Positions 49,738 through 59,710 of a stretch of 64,000 nt of DNA are shown one piece after another. Below the pieces are notes generated by a model. The model did no database searches and was not told the origin of the DNA. It saw nothing but the letters and a program-made list of their open reading frames with translations. Source of the DNA: Streptomycetaceae bacterium (GTDB lineage Bacteria > Actinomycetota > Actinomycetes > Nanopelagicales > Nanopelagicaceae); assembly GCA_027488575.1 (NCBI GenBank), contig JAIYBJ010000039.1, positions 54,410-118,409 of the forward strand. The letters run 5' to 3'. How positions within the stretch are numbered: the stretch's first letter is position 1; each line of letters begins with the position of its first letter. A program made the position numbers and the translations under genes.

Positions 49738-50416
49738 CTCTTAACTCAATACTTCCTAGACTCTCAATCGCAATTACGTACTTCTTTCCTGCCTGAACAG
49801 GAATCCCCTCAGTTGCCGAGCTAGAAAAAAGAATCGAGCCTTTAGCGAGGGTTAATTTGTTTTCAACCATTAACTCCGAAGCTCTAACAATTGCCATCCA
49901 AGGATTACCAAAGATTGAACTGACGGGTCCTTGGGTCACGCAGATTCCATCTTCGTGAATGCTTGCAATGAGATTTAAAGTAAGCATCTCTGGTGGCGAC
50001 CATTCACCGAGTGCGAAACCAGCAGCACCAGCGTTATCCGCTATTGCCTCATCAATAAATGGATCTAGGTTAGCAGATCTGTAATCTAAAAATTCAGCTC
50101 CAACTGTGATTGCTTCTACATACTGCGGCGCATCATCAAGTGAAACTTGGCCTGAAATTTCTCTGGATAACTTGAATACAACTTCACCCTCAGCCCGCGG
50201 CCAGATGAAATCTGAGAGACGCAGTTCATGGCGTTGCTGCATTACATCAGTGAGATATCCGAAGATTGTCTGATACTTCTTTTCATTATCTTGCGATGGA
50301 ATCAGCGCTCCACCCAGTTTGATGCCAACTAACTTTTCACCACGCTCAAGACGTGCAGCAATGTGCTGCTCTTGCGCATCGCGTACGTTAATTTCCTGCC
50401 GCCTCGAAACCAGCAT
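49730..50416 (-). CDS. 2-keto-4-pentenoate hydratase (MhpD)/fumarylacetoacetase-family-like protein
   Basis: GVKLGGALIP-like segment, RLSDFIWPRAEGEVVFKLSREISG, GNPWMAIVRASELMVENKLTLAKGSILFSSSATEGIPV. Exact start uncertain (ATG 50416 suggested; ORF track 50512). Confidence 0.75.
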   Translation of the reverse strand: MLVSRRQEINVRDAQEQHIAARLERGEKLVGIKLGGALIPSQDNEKKYQTIFGYLTDVMQQRHELRLSDFIWPRAEGEVVFKLSREISGQVSLDDAPQYVEAITVGAEFLDYRSANLDPFIDEAIADNAGAAGFALGEWSPPEMLTLNLIASIHEDGICVTQGPVSSIFGNPWMAIVRASELMVENKLTLAKGSILFSSSATEGIPVQAGKKYVIAIESLGSIELRVS

Positions 50417-50585
50417 CGCGGTGTGATCCATCGCAGTACGGCTTTTCTTTTGAAGCTCCGCAACGGCACAAAGAAAAATCACTCTTTGTTTCAACAACTT
50501 TGCCTTCTGCATCTACGAAATCAACTTCACCCGTAACCCGGATTGAGCCATTTGGCTTGATGCGCATTGTGACTTTGTCGCTCAT
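50388..50585 (-). CDS. CDGSH iron-sulfur domain protein
   Basis: 65 aa; CRCGASKEKPYCDGSH motif. Confidence 0.9.
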   Translation of the reverse strand: MSDKVTMRIKPNGSIRVTGEVDFVDAEGKVVETKSDFSLCRCGASKEKPYCDGSHRDAGFEAAGN

Positions 50586-50608
50586 GTGTTTCTCCTTTTA
50601 GGTAATTT

Positions 50609-52267
50609 TTAATCTAGATAATCGCGTAGCACCTGGCTACGTGATGGGTGACGCAATTTAGACATTGTCTTTGATTCGATCTGGCGAATACGTTCGCGAG
50701 TAACTCCATAGACCTTGCCGATTTCATCGAGAGTCTTTGGTTGTCCATCTGTTAGACCAAAGCGCATTGCAACAACGCCTGCTTCGCGCTCTGACAAAGT
50801 GTCTAGAACTGAGTGCAGCTGTTCTTGTAGCAATGTAAATGAGACTGCATCAGCTGGAACAACTGCTTCAGAGTCTTCAATTAAGTCACCGAATTCAGAG
50901 TCACCTTCTTCACCAAGTGGTGTGTGAAGTGAGATTGGTTCGCGGCCATACTTTTGTACTTCGACAACCTTTTCAGGTGTCATATCTAATTCGCGTGCCA
51001 ACTCTTCTGGGGTTGGTTCGCGACCAAGATCTTGAAGCATCTGGCGTTGTACACGAGCGAGTTTGTTAATGACTTCAACCATGTGTACCGGAATACGAAT
51101 TGTGCGAGCCTGATCTGCCATCGCGCGAGTAATCGCCTGACGAATCCACCACGTTGCATATGTCGAGAACTTGTAACCCTTTGTGTAGTCGAACTTTTCA
51201 ACCGCACGAATCAAACCAAGGTTTCCTTCTTGAATCAGATCAAGGAAGAGCATTCCGCGACCTGTGTAACGCTTTGCGAGAGAAACCACGAGACGAAGGT
51301 TTGCCTCTAACAAGTGATTCTTTGCGCGCTTTCCATCTTCGACAATAAATTCGAGTTCGCGCTTGAGCTTCTTTTCTAACTTCTTCTCTGTTGCAAGTTT
51401 GTACTCAGCAAAGAGACCAGCTTCAACGCGAGTAGCAAGTTCTACTTCGAGTTCGGCGTTTAGAAGTGCCACACGGCCGATTTGCTTGAGGTAATCCTTC
51501 ACAGGATCCGCCGTTGCACCAGCTGTCATAACAGTCTGTGCAGGCGCATCATCTTCTTCGGATGCCTTTAATGTAAACGCGTTCTCTTCATTGCCTGTGG
51601 CATCTTCTGCCTTAAGGTCCACAACGCGTGGTTGATTGCCCTTGTCTTCAGCTTCTGAATCAATGATTTCAACTGCTTCTGCAATCAATGACTCAACATC
51701 TTCGAGTTCTACTTCTTCCAGCTCGACATCTTCGCCATCAATTTTTACAACGACAGCCTTGCCAGTCTTTGGATCAATCTTTGGTGCAGCCGGTGCTTCC
51801 ACCTTTGGAGCCGGAGGCGGAGCAATAAGAGCAAGCTCAACTTTTTTAAGCATACGAAATGGCGAACCGAGTCCGGCCTTGCGTAACTTCTCGGTTGCTG
51901 CAGGAACTTCTGTTGCGAGCGCGCGGGCTTCGTCAACTAAATCTTTATCGACCTTCTTTGGGATGCGGTTAATGGATGTAACACCGCGAGATTCGAGTTC
52001 GGCAAGAACTTCTTTCTGACGCATCGCAATAGTTTTCGCATCAACAATTGCTTGAACATCTTTTGCAGTGAGATCTTTTTTGAGTTCGATCTTTTTAGGA
52101 ACAACTTTCTTGGCTGGCGCTTTTTTTGCGGGAGTTTTGCTGGTACCAATTTTTTTGGCAACAACTTTCTTAGCCGGAGCTTTTTTCACAGGTTTCTTTT
52201 TTGCAGCGCTTTTTTTCGCAACTGCTTTCTTACTTCCCCTGTTTTTGAGCGCACTAAATACAGCCAC
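50609..52267 (-). CDS. sigA: Primary RNA polymerase sigma factor (RpoD/HrdB type) with Lys/Ala-rich N-terminus
   Basis: Likely GTG start 52267; [51 protein letters not shown]; region 4 [32 protein letters not shown]. Confidence 0.95.
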   Translation of the reverse strand: MAVFSALKNRGSKKAVAKKSAAKKKPVKKAPAKKVVAKKIGTSKTPAKKAPAKKVVPKKIELKKDLTAKDVQAIVDAKTIAMRQKEVLAELESRGVTSINRIPKKVDKDLVDEARALATEVPAATEKLRKAGLGSPFRMLKKVELALIAPPPAPKVEAPAAPKIDPKTGKAVVVKIDGEDVELEEVELEDVESLIAEAVEIIDSEAEDKGNQPRVVDLKAEDATGNEENAFTLKASEEDDAPAQTVMTAGATADPVKDYLKQIGRVALLNAELEVELATRVEAGLFAEYKLATEKKLEKKLKRELEFIVEDGKRAKNHLLEANLRLVVSLAKRYTGRGMLFLDLIQEGNLGLIRAVEKFDYTKGYKFSTYATWWIRQAITRAMADQARTIRIPVHMVEVINKLARVQRQMLQDLGREPTPEELARELDMTPEKVVEVQKYGREPISLHTPLGEEGDSEFGDLIEDSEAVVPADAVSFTLLQEQLHSVLDTLSEREAGVVAMRFGLTDGQPKTLDEIGKVYGVTRERIRQIESKTMSKLRHPSRSQVLRDYLD

Positions 52268-52373
52268 AATTGTCCTTTGGTTTTTACTCTTCGAAGCCGA
52301 AGAGGCGATGGCTATATTATAATTTGTCCACAGGCTATTTTGCACATCGTAAAACGCTAGAAATGTGAAAAAA

Positions 52374-53492
52374 CTAGAGCGCGAGCGCTTTTCTAACCAC
52401 TGCGCCCACAGAATCAACCTCAACCAAGAAGCCATCGTGACCAAATGGGGACGTAATCGTCTCCACAGGGGCCGCATGCGGCGCTAAATCGGCTATCTCA
52501 GCCTGTAAGCGCGGTGGAAAGAGTCGATCGGTATCAATGGATAAAACCATTACAGGCACTGTGATTGATTCAAGGGCTGCTGCGACTCCCCCGCGTCCAC
52601 GACCAATGTCATGTGAATTCATGGCCTCTGTTAGTGCGATGTATGTGTTGGCATCAAAGCGCTGAGCCAGCTTGTTGGCCTGATGATCAAGGTATGACTC
52701 AACGGCGTAGCGACCAGTGTCATCTCCCTGTAATTGGCGACCAAAGCGCACATCCATTTCAGCTTCGGTGCGATAGGTCAGGTGCGCAATGCGACGTGCG
52801 ATTCCCATACCTTCAACTGGTCCGCGATCCTTATCGTAATAATCGCCACCAAAATAAAATGGATCAGATTTAATTGCGCGGATTTGAATTGCAGCGGTTC
52901 CGATTTGATCACCTGTCGCCACAGCAGACGAACCGATTGTGCAAATAGCACCGACACGATCTGGATACTCAACGGCCCACTCGAGTGCGCGCATTCCACC
53001 AAGTGATGGCCCTAATGCAAGTTTGTACTTCTTGATTCCTATCGCATCAGAAAAAGCGATTTCACCAGCAACCATGTCTCTGATTGTCACAAGTGGAAAA
53101 CGTGAACCCCAACGCTTGCCATCAGGTGCAACAGATGATGGGCCAGTACTTCCTTGGCATCCGCCAATTACATTTGGACAAACAACAAAGTATTTATCTG
53201 TATCTAGCGGCAATCCCGGGCCAACCATAGACGGCCACCAACCCGGCACATCAGACCACCCGGTCATTGCGTGATTTACTAAAATTGCATTATCGCGAGC
53301 AGCATTGAGCGTGCCCCAACTTTGATATGCGATTGTGACATCGGGCAGAACTTCTCCGCTTTCAAGTTCTATATCGCCAACTTTTATAAACTCCCGATCG
53401 CCAACATCATCGCCTTCAAGCCATGCGCCAGTCACGTCATAACGATCGTGTGGTGATTTCTTAGCAATAGACACAGTAATTAATTCCTTCAC
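52374..53492 (-). CDS. metX: Homoserine O-acetyltransferase
   Basis: [74 protein letters not shown]. Confidence 0.94.
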   Translation of the reverse strand: MKELITVSIAKKSPHDRYDVTGAWLEGDDVGDREFIKVGDIELESGEVLPDVTIAYQSWGTLNAARDNAILVNHAMTGWSDVPGWWPSMVGPGLPLDTDKYFVVCPNVIGGCQGSTGPSSVAPDGKRWGSRFPLVTIRDMVAGEIAFSDAIGIKKYKLALGPSLGGMRALEWAVEYPDRVGAICTIGSSAVATGDQIGTAAIQIRAIKSDPFYFGGDYYDKDRGPVEGMGIARRIAHLTYRTEAEMDVRFGRQLQGDDTGRYAVESYLDHQANKLAQRFDANTYIALTEAMNSHDIGRGRGGVAAALESITVPVMVLSIDTDRLFPPRLQAEIADLAPHAAPVETITSPFGHDGFLVEVDSVGAVVRKALAL

Positions 53493-53522
53493 GCACTTGC
53501 AGATATAACTCGAGAGTTACCC

Positions 53523-53604
53523 TGCCCGGTCTTCACCCAGAGCACCCCGCCGCGGTGGAGGGTTGCCGTCTAGCAAGCTGGGGCTATAACTAGAACTCGT
53601 GACC
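53523..53604 (-). promoter_or_regulatory. SAM-IV-like riboswitch upstream of metX
   Basis: Minus strand: GGTCACGAGTTCTAGTTATAGCCCCAGCTTGCTAGACGGCAACCCTCCACCGCGGCGGGGTGCTCTGGGTGAAGACCGGGC, close to the actinobacterial SAM-IV consensus (GGTCA..GAGT, GCTTGCT-ACCGGCAACCCTCC, CCGCGG-GGGGTGC, GGGTGAAGACC). Confidence 0.85.
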
Positions 53605-53637
53605 TATTGGCAAGGGTAACAAACCACGGCACGGTCT

Positions 53638-54162
53638 TCAAATGAATATCAGAGCGCACACCTTGGGATGTAGGTCTGCTCGCATTGCTGCAAAGGCGTT
53701 TGCTGGCCAGCCCGAAGCAAAGACGCGTTGTAACAATGTGGCTAGCGAATACCGAGCATCATCTGCAATAGCCCGTCGCAAGTACTGCGCAGCACCTTCT
53801 TTATCTCCGCTTTCATACGTTATTGCAGCACACAACGATGCAACAGGGGCAACAAACTTTGAAGGAGCGATGGACAAAAGATCTGACCACATCGCCACAT
53901 AGTTCGGCAGTGTCACATCGGTGTGACAACCCAATGCAAAGTCGCGAACCTGAATATCAGATAAGCGACCAAGCACCTTTGCCTTAAGCGCAGTATTAAC
54001 GCTGCATCCCATGGTTTCGTACTCACCTGCTAGATCCACAATTGCTGTGGCGCCATCTTGCTGCATTGCATTTAAGTCATTGGCATCAATATCTACAAAG
54101 TATGTCGCAACGCTTTTGGCAAACTCTTCATCGCGGTAATCCACCGCTGTTGCGGTGCTCAT
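53638..54162 (-). CDS. DUF4192-like protein (short)
   Basis: Likely ATG 54162 with TAATG overlap; MSTATAVDYRDEEFAKSVATYFVDIDANDLNAMQQDGATAIVDLAGEYE...SDIQVRDFALGC; tail with RADLHP. Confidence 0.55.
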   Translation of the reverse strand: MSTATAVDYRDEEFAKSVATYFVDIDANDLNAMQQDGATAIVDLAGEYETMGCSVNTALKAKVLGRLSDIQVRDFALGCHTDVTLPNYVAMWSDLLSIAPSKFVAPVASLCAAITYESGDKEGAAQYLRRAIADDARYSLATLLQRVFASGWPANAFAAMRADLHPKVCALIFI

Positions 54163-54923
54163 TACTGGACAAACATTGTTGGGGCGCTGACAACTTTGAT
54201 GGTTGCAACGCGAATGGTTTTGATCTGGCCAGTAACGGCGCGAATGGTGCCTTGGTTTGACCATGTGCCACCCCATGTTGCAAGCATTGTCACCAGATAC
54301 GTTCCCTCTTTTAAGTACGCATGTTGAATGGATCCATTGGGATATGGAGCTCCGGGATCAGTGCTCTGCATGACCGAGCCATCACCAAATGACCATGTAA
54401 ATGATGGTCGCAGTGTCACATCAACAACTTCACCAACAATGTTAAATCGGGTGCTAAATATCTTTGGTAGATCACACCAGAAAACAACTGGCACATGCAC
54501 TAGCGGTTCAAAGGCTGGTTGATACGCAACTCCCCCTGTTGGCAGCAACTTAGTCAGGCGATCTGCAATCGAAGTCGCAGCAGTTGCTTTCTTTGCTACA
54601 ACCTTTTTCTTTTTAACAACTGGTTTTTTAGCAACTGGTTTGCGTGTGGCAATAACTCCACTGGGTGGCTTTGCGATGACTCGTTTGATTGCTGGTTTTT
54701 TAGGCGCAACTTTTTTAACGGCCGTTACTTTCTTTACGACCTTTGTGCTCTTAGGGCCATTGCCTTTTTGCGCAGAGACCACGATCTGTCCATTTTCAAC
54801 GGAGACATCTAGGCATGCTTTTGTGCAATCAGCGGCTGTGGCTATGGGTGCTGGAAATACGAGTGCAATCAGTAAGGGTGCTGCAATTAACGCTTTATTT
54901 ATTTTTCTAGGGTTTTTATACAT
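54162..54923 (-). CDS. Secreted PKD-domain protein with Lys-rich linker
   Basis: Signal-like N-terminus; linker KSTKVVKKVTAVKKVAPKKPAIKRVIAKPP...KKPVVKKKKVVAKKATAA; PKD-like FTWSFGDGSVMQSTDPGAPYPNGSIQHAYLKEGTYLVTMLATW. Confidence 0.75.
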   Translation of the reverse strand: MYKNPRKINKALIAAPLLIALVFPAPIATAADCTKACLDVSVENGQIVVSAQKGNGPKSTKVVKKVTAVKKVAPKKPAIKRVIAKPPSGVIATRKPVAKKPVVKKKKVVAKKATAATSIADRLTKLLPTGGVAYQPAFEPLVHVPVVFWCDLPKIFSTRFNIVGEVVDVTLRPSFTWSFGDGSVMQSTDPGAPYPNGSIQHAYLKEGTYLVTMLATWGGTWSNQGTIRAVTGQIKTIRVATIKVVSAPTMFVQ

Positions 54924-55004
54924 AGTGGGCGCAGGTTAAGTAAAAGCTGCGCAACAAAAGCCTTCATCTCGCGCACATGTGGATACTTATGCCACTCTAG
55001 AACC

Positions 55005-55475
55005 GTGGTAGCGCGAGATGGTGATGGCTGGGTCCAGTGTGATTGCGGAAACAAGCACTGGGGTTTACACGGCGCTGCAGGTTTATTACTCGTTCGCGAC
55101 TCAATGGTTTTGCTCCAACACCGAGCGCCATGGGTTCATAACGGTGACACATGGGGCATACCTGGGGGTGCACGGGATTCACATGAAGATGTCATTCAAG
55201 GAGCACTACGCGAGGCAATAGAAGAAACTGGTTTAGATCCATCCCTTGTTACACCCGTTGTTGTTCACGAAGATAATCACGGCAATTGGAAATACGACAC
55301 AGTTATTGCATCGGCTAGCGCGGACTTAATTGCCCATGAAGTAAATGATGAGTCACATGAAGTGCGATGGGTAGAAGTAGAAGAAATTAGCGACTTAACA
55401 CTGCATCCAAGTTTTGCGGCGTCCTGGCCAAAAGTTAAAGAGCTAGTCCTTAAGTTGATTGGACAATCGCTGTAG
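55005..55475 (+). CDS. NUDIX hydrolase
   Basis: Nudix box GGARDSHEDVIQGALREAIEETGLD. Confidence 0.9.
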   Translation: MVARDGDGWVQCDCGNKHWGLHGAAGLLLVRDSMVLLQHRAPWVHNGDTWGIPGGARDSHEDVIQGALREAIEETGLDPSLVTPVVVHEDNHGNWKYDTVIASASADLIAHEVNDESHEVRWVEVEEISDLTLHPSFAASWPKVKELVLKLIGQSL

Positions 55476-57440
55476 CGATTCGCGCACTACAGATTTTTCC
55501 GATGTACGCCAGAGAGGCGGCATCGAGTTAAGCAAAACACTTCCATAACGTTTATTGACGATTCGTGAATCCAAAATTGCAACGACGCCGCGATCTTCAA
55601 CGGATCTAATCAAGCGACCAGTTCCTTGTGCCAAAAGAAGGGCCGCACGTGGCAATGAGATCTGCATAAACCCAGAACCACCACCGGCATCGGCTTGTGC
55701 AGCGCGAGCAGACATCACTGGTTCATCGGGGCGCGGAAACGGAATTCGATCGATTGTCACAAGCACGCAAGAATTTCCGGGAACATCGACTCCCTGCCAG
55801 AGCGACATGGTGCCGAGCAATACCGATGTTTCATCTTTTGCAAAACGTTCAACGAGTGGACCAACAGCGTCGCCACGTTTTTGTGTGATGATCTTTATTG
55901 GCAGCTCTGCCAATACTTTTCGCAGATGGGCATCGGCTGCTTCTACTCCGCGCCACGAACTAAATAACGCAAGTGTGCGACCGCCGGCGGCGTCAATCAG
56001 TTCGCCAAGTTCTTCCAATACATCTGGGTGCACACCTTCACGGCCAGGCTCGGGCAGATGCTTTGGCAGATACAAAACTCCTTGATTCGCAAAATCAAAG
56101 GGCGAACCAACATCTAACATCGCAACGTTGCTCGGATCTATATCGCCATCTTCACTTGATGCATCTTCATCGCCGCCGACTGCAAAACCAATAGATCTAG
56201 CCATTGCATCCATTGAGTTGCCCACACTTAAGGTGGCAGATGTTGCTATTACTGGTGTCTTAGTTAGCAAATTAGCGCGCAAAACACTTGAAACACTTAA
56301 TGGTGCAAGGTGCAGAGTTTGAAAGGTTGGTTCATACCAAAGAACCTGACCATCGCCATTTCGCATAATCTTCTGGCACGTTGTATTAATTTCATTGACC
56401 GCACCCTTTACTCGTGCGCGTTCGGCCAGGGCGTCACTGCCAATTGCTTCTTCATCTGCGCTGATGGATTGCACAATTGCAGCCGCTGCCTCTTTCACTC
56501 GACGAATCGGTGCTTCAAGGGATGCTGGTATTTCCTCTAGGCGACCTTGCATCGCTGGGTTTTGGCGAACATCTTGTCCGTAATCTGCCATCGTGTCATG
56601 AAAGTCATCAGCAGCTTTTGTAAAAGTATCGGCCAATTTGCCTGGCATATGTTTGCGTGCCATTGCAGCAGCGCGAATAACACGAGCAGATGTCAGCTCT
56701 TCTGTCACAGCTTGCGTTGTGCGATCCATGAATTCGTGCGCTTCATCCAAAATAACTGCGTCTCGTTCAGGCAAAATCGGATGTGAATCAACGATTTCGA
56801 TTGCAAGCAGTGTGTGATTTGTAATTACGATGTCCGCGCTCTGTGCACGTCCCTTTGCAAGGGCTGCAAAACATTGGTGGCCGTAGGCACAGACTTCGGC
56901 GCCCACGCATTCGCGACCAGAAAGAGAGTTAGCCGCCCAGACTCGTCTATCTACTTCAGGTGCATCATCGCGGTCCCCTGTAGCCCCAGGAGATTTTGCC
57001 CACGCATGTAAACGTTGTGCATCTTTGCCTAGCGAAGAAACTTCGAGCAGAACTTCGCCATCAGGATCTGGCTCTTCGCTATTCATCTTTTGCAGACAGA
57101 TGTAATTTCCAACGCCCTTATAAATTCCGTATGTAATTTCGCGGCCTAATACTTTTTCAAGTGCAGGCACCACAGCTGGCAAATCTCTTTCTACAAGTTG
57201 TCTTTGAAGCGCAAGAGTTGCAGTTGCAACTAAAACTTTTCTACCGTGCACCAAAGCCGGCACGATGTATGCAAGTGATTTTCCGGTACCCGTACCTGCT
57301 TGGACCATTAAGTGGTGGCGATCTGTTAAAGCGTTAGCAACTGCTTCGGCCATTTCGATCTGGCCTTCGCGAGGAGCACCGCCAATGGCTGCAACGGCTG
57401 CATCTAGCGCTTTTCGTACCTGCGCCGATAACTCACTCAT
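55443..57440 (-). CDS. dinG: DinG-like ATP-dependent DNA helicase
   Basis: Walker A VQAGTGTGKSLAYIVPAL; VILDEAHEF; C-terminal QGTGRLIRSVEDRGVVAILDSRI. Confidence 0.92.
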   Translation of the reverse strand: MSELSAQVRKALDAAVAAIGGAPREGQIEMAEAVANALTDRHHLMVQAGTGTGKSLAYIVPALVHGRKVLVATATLALQRQLVERDLPAVVPALEKVLGREITYGIYKGVGNYICLQKMNSEEPDPDGEVLLEVSSLGKDAQRLHAWAKSPGATGDRDDAPEVDRRVWAANSLSGRECVGAEVCAYGHQCFAALAKGRAQSADIVITNHTLLAIEIVDSHPILPERDAVILDEAHEFMDRTTQAVTEELTSARVIRAAAMARKHMPGKLADTFTKAADDFHDTMADYGQDVRQNPAMQGRLEEIPASLEAPIRRVKEAAAAIVQSISADEEAIGSDALAERARVKGAVNEINTTCQKIMRNGDGQVLWYEPTFQTLHLAPLSVSSVLRANLLTKTPVIATSATLSVGNSMDAMARSIGFAVGGDEDASSEDGDIDPSNVAMLDVGSPFDFANQGVLYLPKHLPEPGREGVHPDVLEELGELIDAAGGRTLALFSSWRGVEAADAHLRKVLAELPIKIITQKRGDAVGPLVERFAKDETSVLLGTMSLWQGVDVPGNSCVLVTIDRIPFPRPDEPVMSARAAQADAGGGSGFMQISLPRAALLLAQGTGRLIRSVEDRGVVAILDSRIVNKRYGSVLLNSMPPLWRTSEKSVVRESLQRLSNQLKD

Positions 57441-57892
57441 TTCTGTAACAATAATGTAAGCGCAGCCACCGCGCTATCAAATCCCTTATCTTCAAAGCTT
57501 TCAGGGCGCCCACAACGAGCAATTGCTTGCTCGAGGGTATTAACAGTTAAGACACCAAAACCAATTGGCTTTGAGAACTTGAGGCTGACATCCATCACAC
57601 CTTGTGTCACTCCTTGGCAGACATAATCAAAGTGCGGAGTTTCACCTTGAATAACCACGCCTAAAACAACTGCTGCATCAAAACCTTTTTCAAAAGCGAA
57701 TTGCGCCGCAAGTGGTAATTCAAAAGAGCCCGGCACACGAATAACGGTGCTGGATGCTTTTGCTGCATCACAGGCGCGCTTGGCACCGGCAATAAGGTCT
57801 GCGCAAATATCGTCATGCCATGTGGCACTAATGATTGCGATCTTTACATTCGGCATCTCTTTGATACTTACCTCTGGTGCGTGTCCGGCCAT
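57437..57892 (-). CDS. ribH: 6,7-dimethyl-8-ribityllumazine synthase
   Basis: VPGSFELPLAAQFAFEKGFDAAVVLGVVIQGETPHFDYVCQGVTQGVMDVSL. Confidence 0.95.
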   Translation of the reverse strand: MAGHAPEVSIKEMPNVKIAIISATWHDDICADLIAGAKRACDAAKASSTVIRVPGSFELPLAAQFAFEKGFDAAVVLGVVIQGETPHFDYVCQGVTQGVMDVSLKFSKPIGFGVLTVNTLEQAIARCGRPESFEDKGFDSAVAALTLLLQK

Positions 57893-59112
57893 TATTTTGC
57901 CTTTCCCATTAAGTGCCCCATGAGGGTGCGCTTTGTCTCGAGATACTTTTCATTGAAATCGCTTAATCCAACTGAGATCTCTTCTACCGCGACCTTTATT
58001 CCGGCGGCTGTCAGCGTTGCCACTTTCTCTGGGTTATTGGTCAGTAATCGAACCGATGTAATCCCGAGTGTCTTTGCAATCGCAACAACATCATTGAAGC
58101 TGCGCTCATCTGATTCGTGACCCAATGAGATATTTGCCTGCACAGTATCTTGCCCCTGATCCTGCAGAGCGTACGCCTTAATCTTTTGCGCAAGTCCAAT
58201 ACCGCGACCTTCATGTGCACGAAGATAAATAACAACGCCAGAGCCAGCTGCTGCAATTCGATCTAATGAATGATGCAACTGCGCTTGGCAATCACAACGC
58301 TTAGAAGAAAAGACATCACCTGTTAAACACTCGGAGTGAACGCGCATCAATACTTCGGAACCCTTTGAAATATCGCCCAACGCCACAATGGCGTGGTCGA
58401 TACCGGCAGAGTTTGTAAAAGATGAAATCTTCCAGGCGCCGCTTTCTAGTGGCAGATTTGCCCATGTCAGTTTTGGCAGCGCAGGAACGTGCTTTGCAAT
58501 ATTTTTAGTACGTGCGTATTGCGCCAACGCTTCGATAGAAATGATTTGCAACGAGTGCGCTGCTGCAAACTTTTCTAGATCCGGCATACGAGACATAGAT
58601 CCATCTTCATTAACAATTTCACAGAGAAGGCCAACGGGTTGGGCGCCGACAAGTGTTGCCATAGCAACGGCGGCCTCCGTATGACCTTGTCGATCTTCTA
58701 GTAATCCATCTGATGCAATTAAAGGAAAGACGTGACCTGGGCGCACAAAATCCTCGGCTGTCGCATTTGCTCGTGCTAGTTCGTTAAATGTTGTTGCGCG
58801 CTCTGTGGCGCTGACACCTGTAGTCAGGTTTTTCTTTGCATCGGTGGTCACAGTAAAGGCTGTCTTATTTGTGTCCTGGTTTTTCGCCCACATCAGTGGC
58901 AGACCTAATGTGCGTGCGCGTTGGCGATTCATAGGAGCACACAAGATGCCAGTTGAATAACGATTAATGAACGCTACTTTTTCAGGCGTTGCCTTTTCTG
59001 CCAACATAATGAAATCGCCTTCATTCTCGCGATCTTCGTTGTCAACGACAATAACAATCTGTCCTGAAGCAAAGGCAGCTAGTGCCTCATCGATTGGGGT
59101 CAAACTGCTCAT
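57892..59112 (-). CDS. ribBA: Bifunctional DHBP synthase / GTP cyclohydrolase II
   Basis: VVDNEDRENEGDFIMLAEKATPE; RVHSECLTGDVFSSKRCDCQAQL; LRAHEGRGIGLAQKIKAYALQD. Confidence 0.95.
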   Translation of the reverse strand: MSSLTPIDEALAAFASGQIVIVVDNEDRENEGDFIMLAEKATPEKVAFINRYSTGILCAPMNRQRARTLGLPLMWAKNQDTNKTAFTVTTDAKKNLTTGVSATERATTFNELARANATAEDFVRPGHVFPLIASDGLLEDRQGHTEAAVAMATLVGAQPVGLLCEIVNEDGSMSRMPDLEKFAAAHSLQIISIEALAQYARTKNIAKHVPALPKLTWANLPLESGAWKISSFTNSAGIDHAIVALGDISKGSEVLMRVHSECLTGDVFSSKRCDCQAQLHHSLDRIAAAGSGVVIYLRAHEGRGIGLAQKIKAYALQDQGQDTVQANISLGHESDERSFNDVVAIAKTLGITSVRLLTNNPEKVATLTAAGIKVAVEEISVGLSDFNEKYLETKRTLMGHLMGKAK

Positions 59113-59708
59113 TATTTGTTCTCCATCATTCGCTCGACGTACTTGGCCAGTACATCAACTTCGATGTTGATTAGATCCCCTGGTTTCTTTGTTGCAATAG
59201 ATGTTCGCTCAATAGTTTCTGGAATTAACCAGACTGTGACAACTGAGCTTTCATCATGTACTTCACCCACTGTTAAAGAAATTCCTGAAAAACAAATAGA
59301 GCCCTTAGCAACGATGTATTTAAGTAAGTTTCGATCAACCTTTACTTCGCACTTCATCCACTGTTCGCCAGGTGTCAGTGCAACCAATGTGCCTGTGCCA
59401 TCCACATGGCCCTGCACAATGTGTCCGCCCATTCGTGTGTCTAATCTGGCCGCTAGCTCTAGGTTTACTGCGCTGCCGCTCTGGATCTGACCCAAAGATG
59501 TCACAGCAAGTGTTTGCACCATGGCGTCGGCTGTAAATGAATCTGCAGTAACTGCGGTGGCTGTCAGACAGACTCCATCAACGCTGACTGAATCACCTGT
59601 CTTAATCTGTGGTGCAAGTGATGGTGCCTTAATGCTTATCTGCGCGCTGCTTTCTGCGCGCACGATATCTGCAACTACACCAAGTTCTTGGACTAATCCT
59701 GTAAACAT
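59112..59708 (-). CDS. ribE: Riboflavin synthase alpha chain
   Basis: MFTGLVQELGVVADI; GDSVSVDGVCLTATAV; GGHIVQGHVDGTG. Confidence 0.94.
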   Translation of the reverse strand: MFTGLVQELGVVADIVRAESSAQISIKAPSLAPQIKTGDSVSVDGVCLTATAVTADSFTADAMVQTLAVTSLGQIQSGSAVNLELAARLDTRMGGHIVQGHVDGTGTLVALTPGEQWMKCEVKVDRNLLKYIVAKGSICFSGISLTVGEVHDESSVVTVWLIPETIERTSIATKKPGDLINIEVDVLAKYVERMMENK

Positions 59709-59710
59709 AA

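Noticed and set aside
51937-52322. Plus-strand Phe/Leu-rich ORFs resembling a small membrane protein
   Set aside because: Reverse complement of AAG/GCA-rich lysine-alanine codons of sigA produces artificial hydrophobic ORFs.
52268-52477. N-terminal extension of sigA in the ORF track
   Set aside because: Overlaps the intergenic region and the metX 3' end; the GTG at 52267 gives the expected Lys-rich sigma N-terminus.
54163-54276. N-terminal extension of the DUF4192-like ORF as given by the ORF track
   Set aside because: The extension (MGWHMVKPRHHSRRYWPDQ...) is out-of-frame reading of the PKD-protein gene; TAATG start at 54162 is more plausible.
55555-56085. 176-aa plus-strand ORF opposite dinG
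   Set aside because: Shadow ORF; dinG helicase motifs are intact on the other strand.
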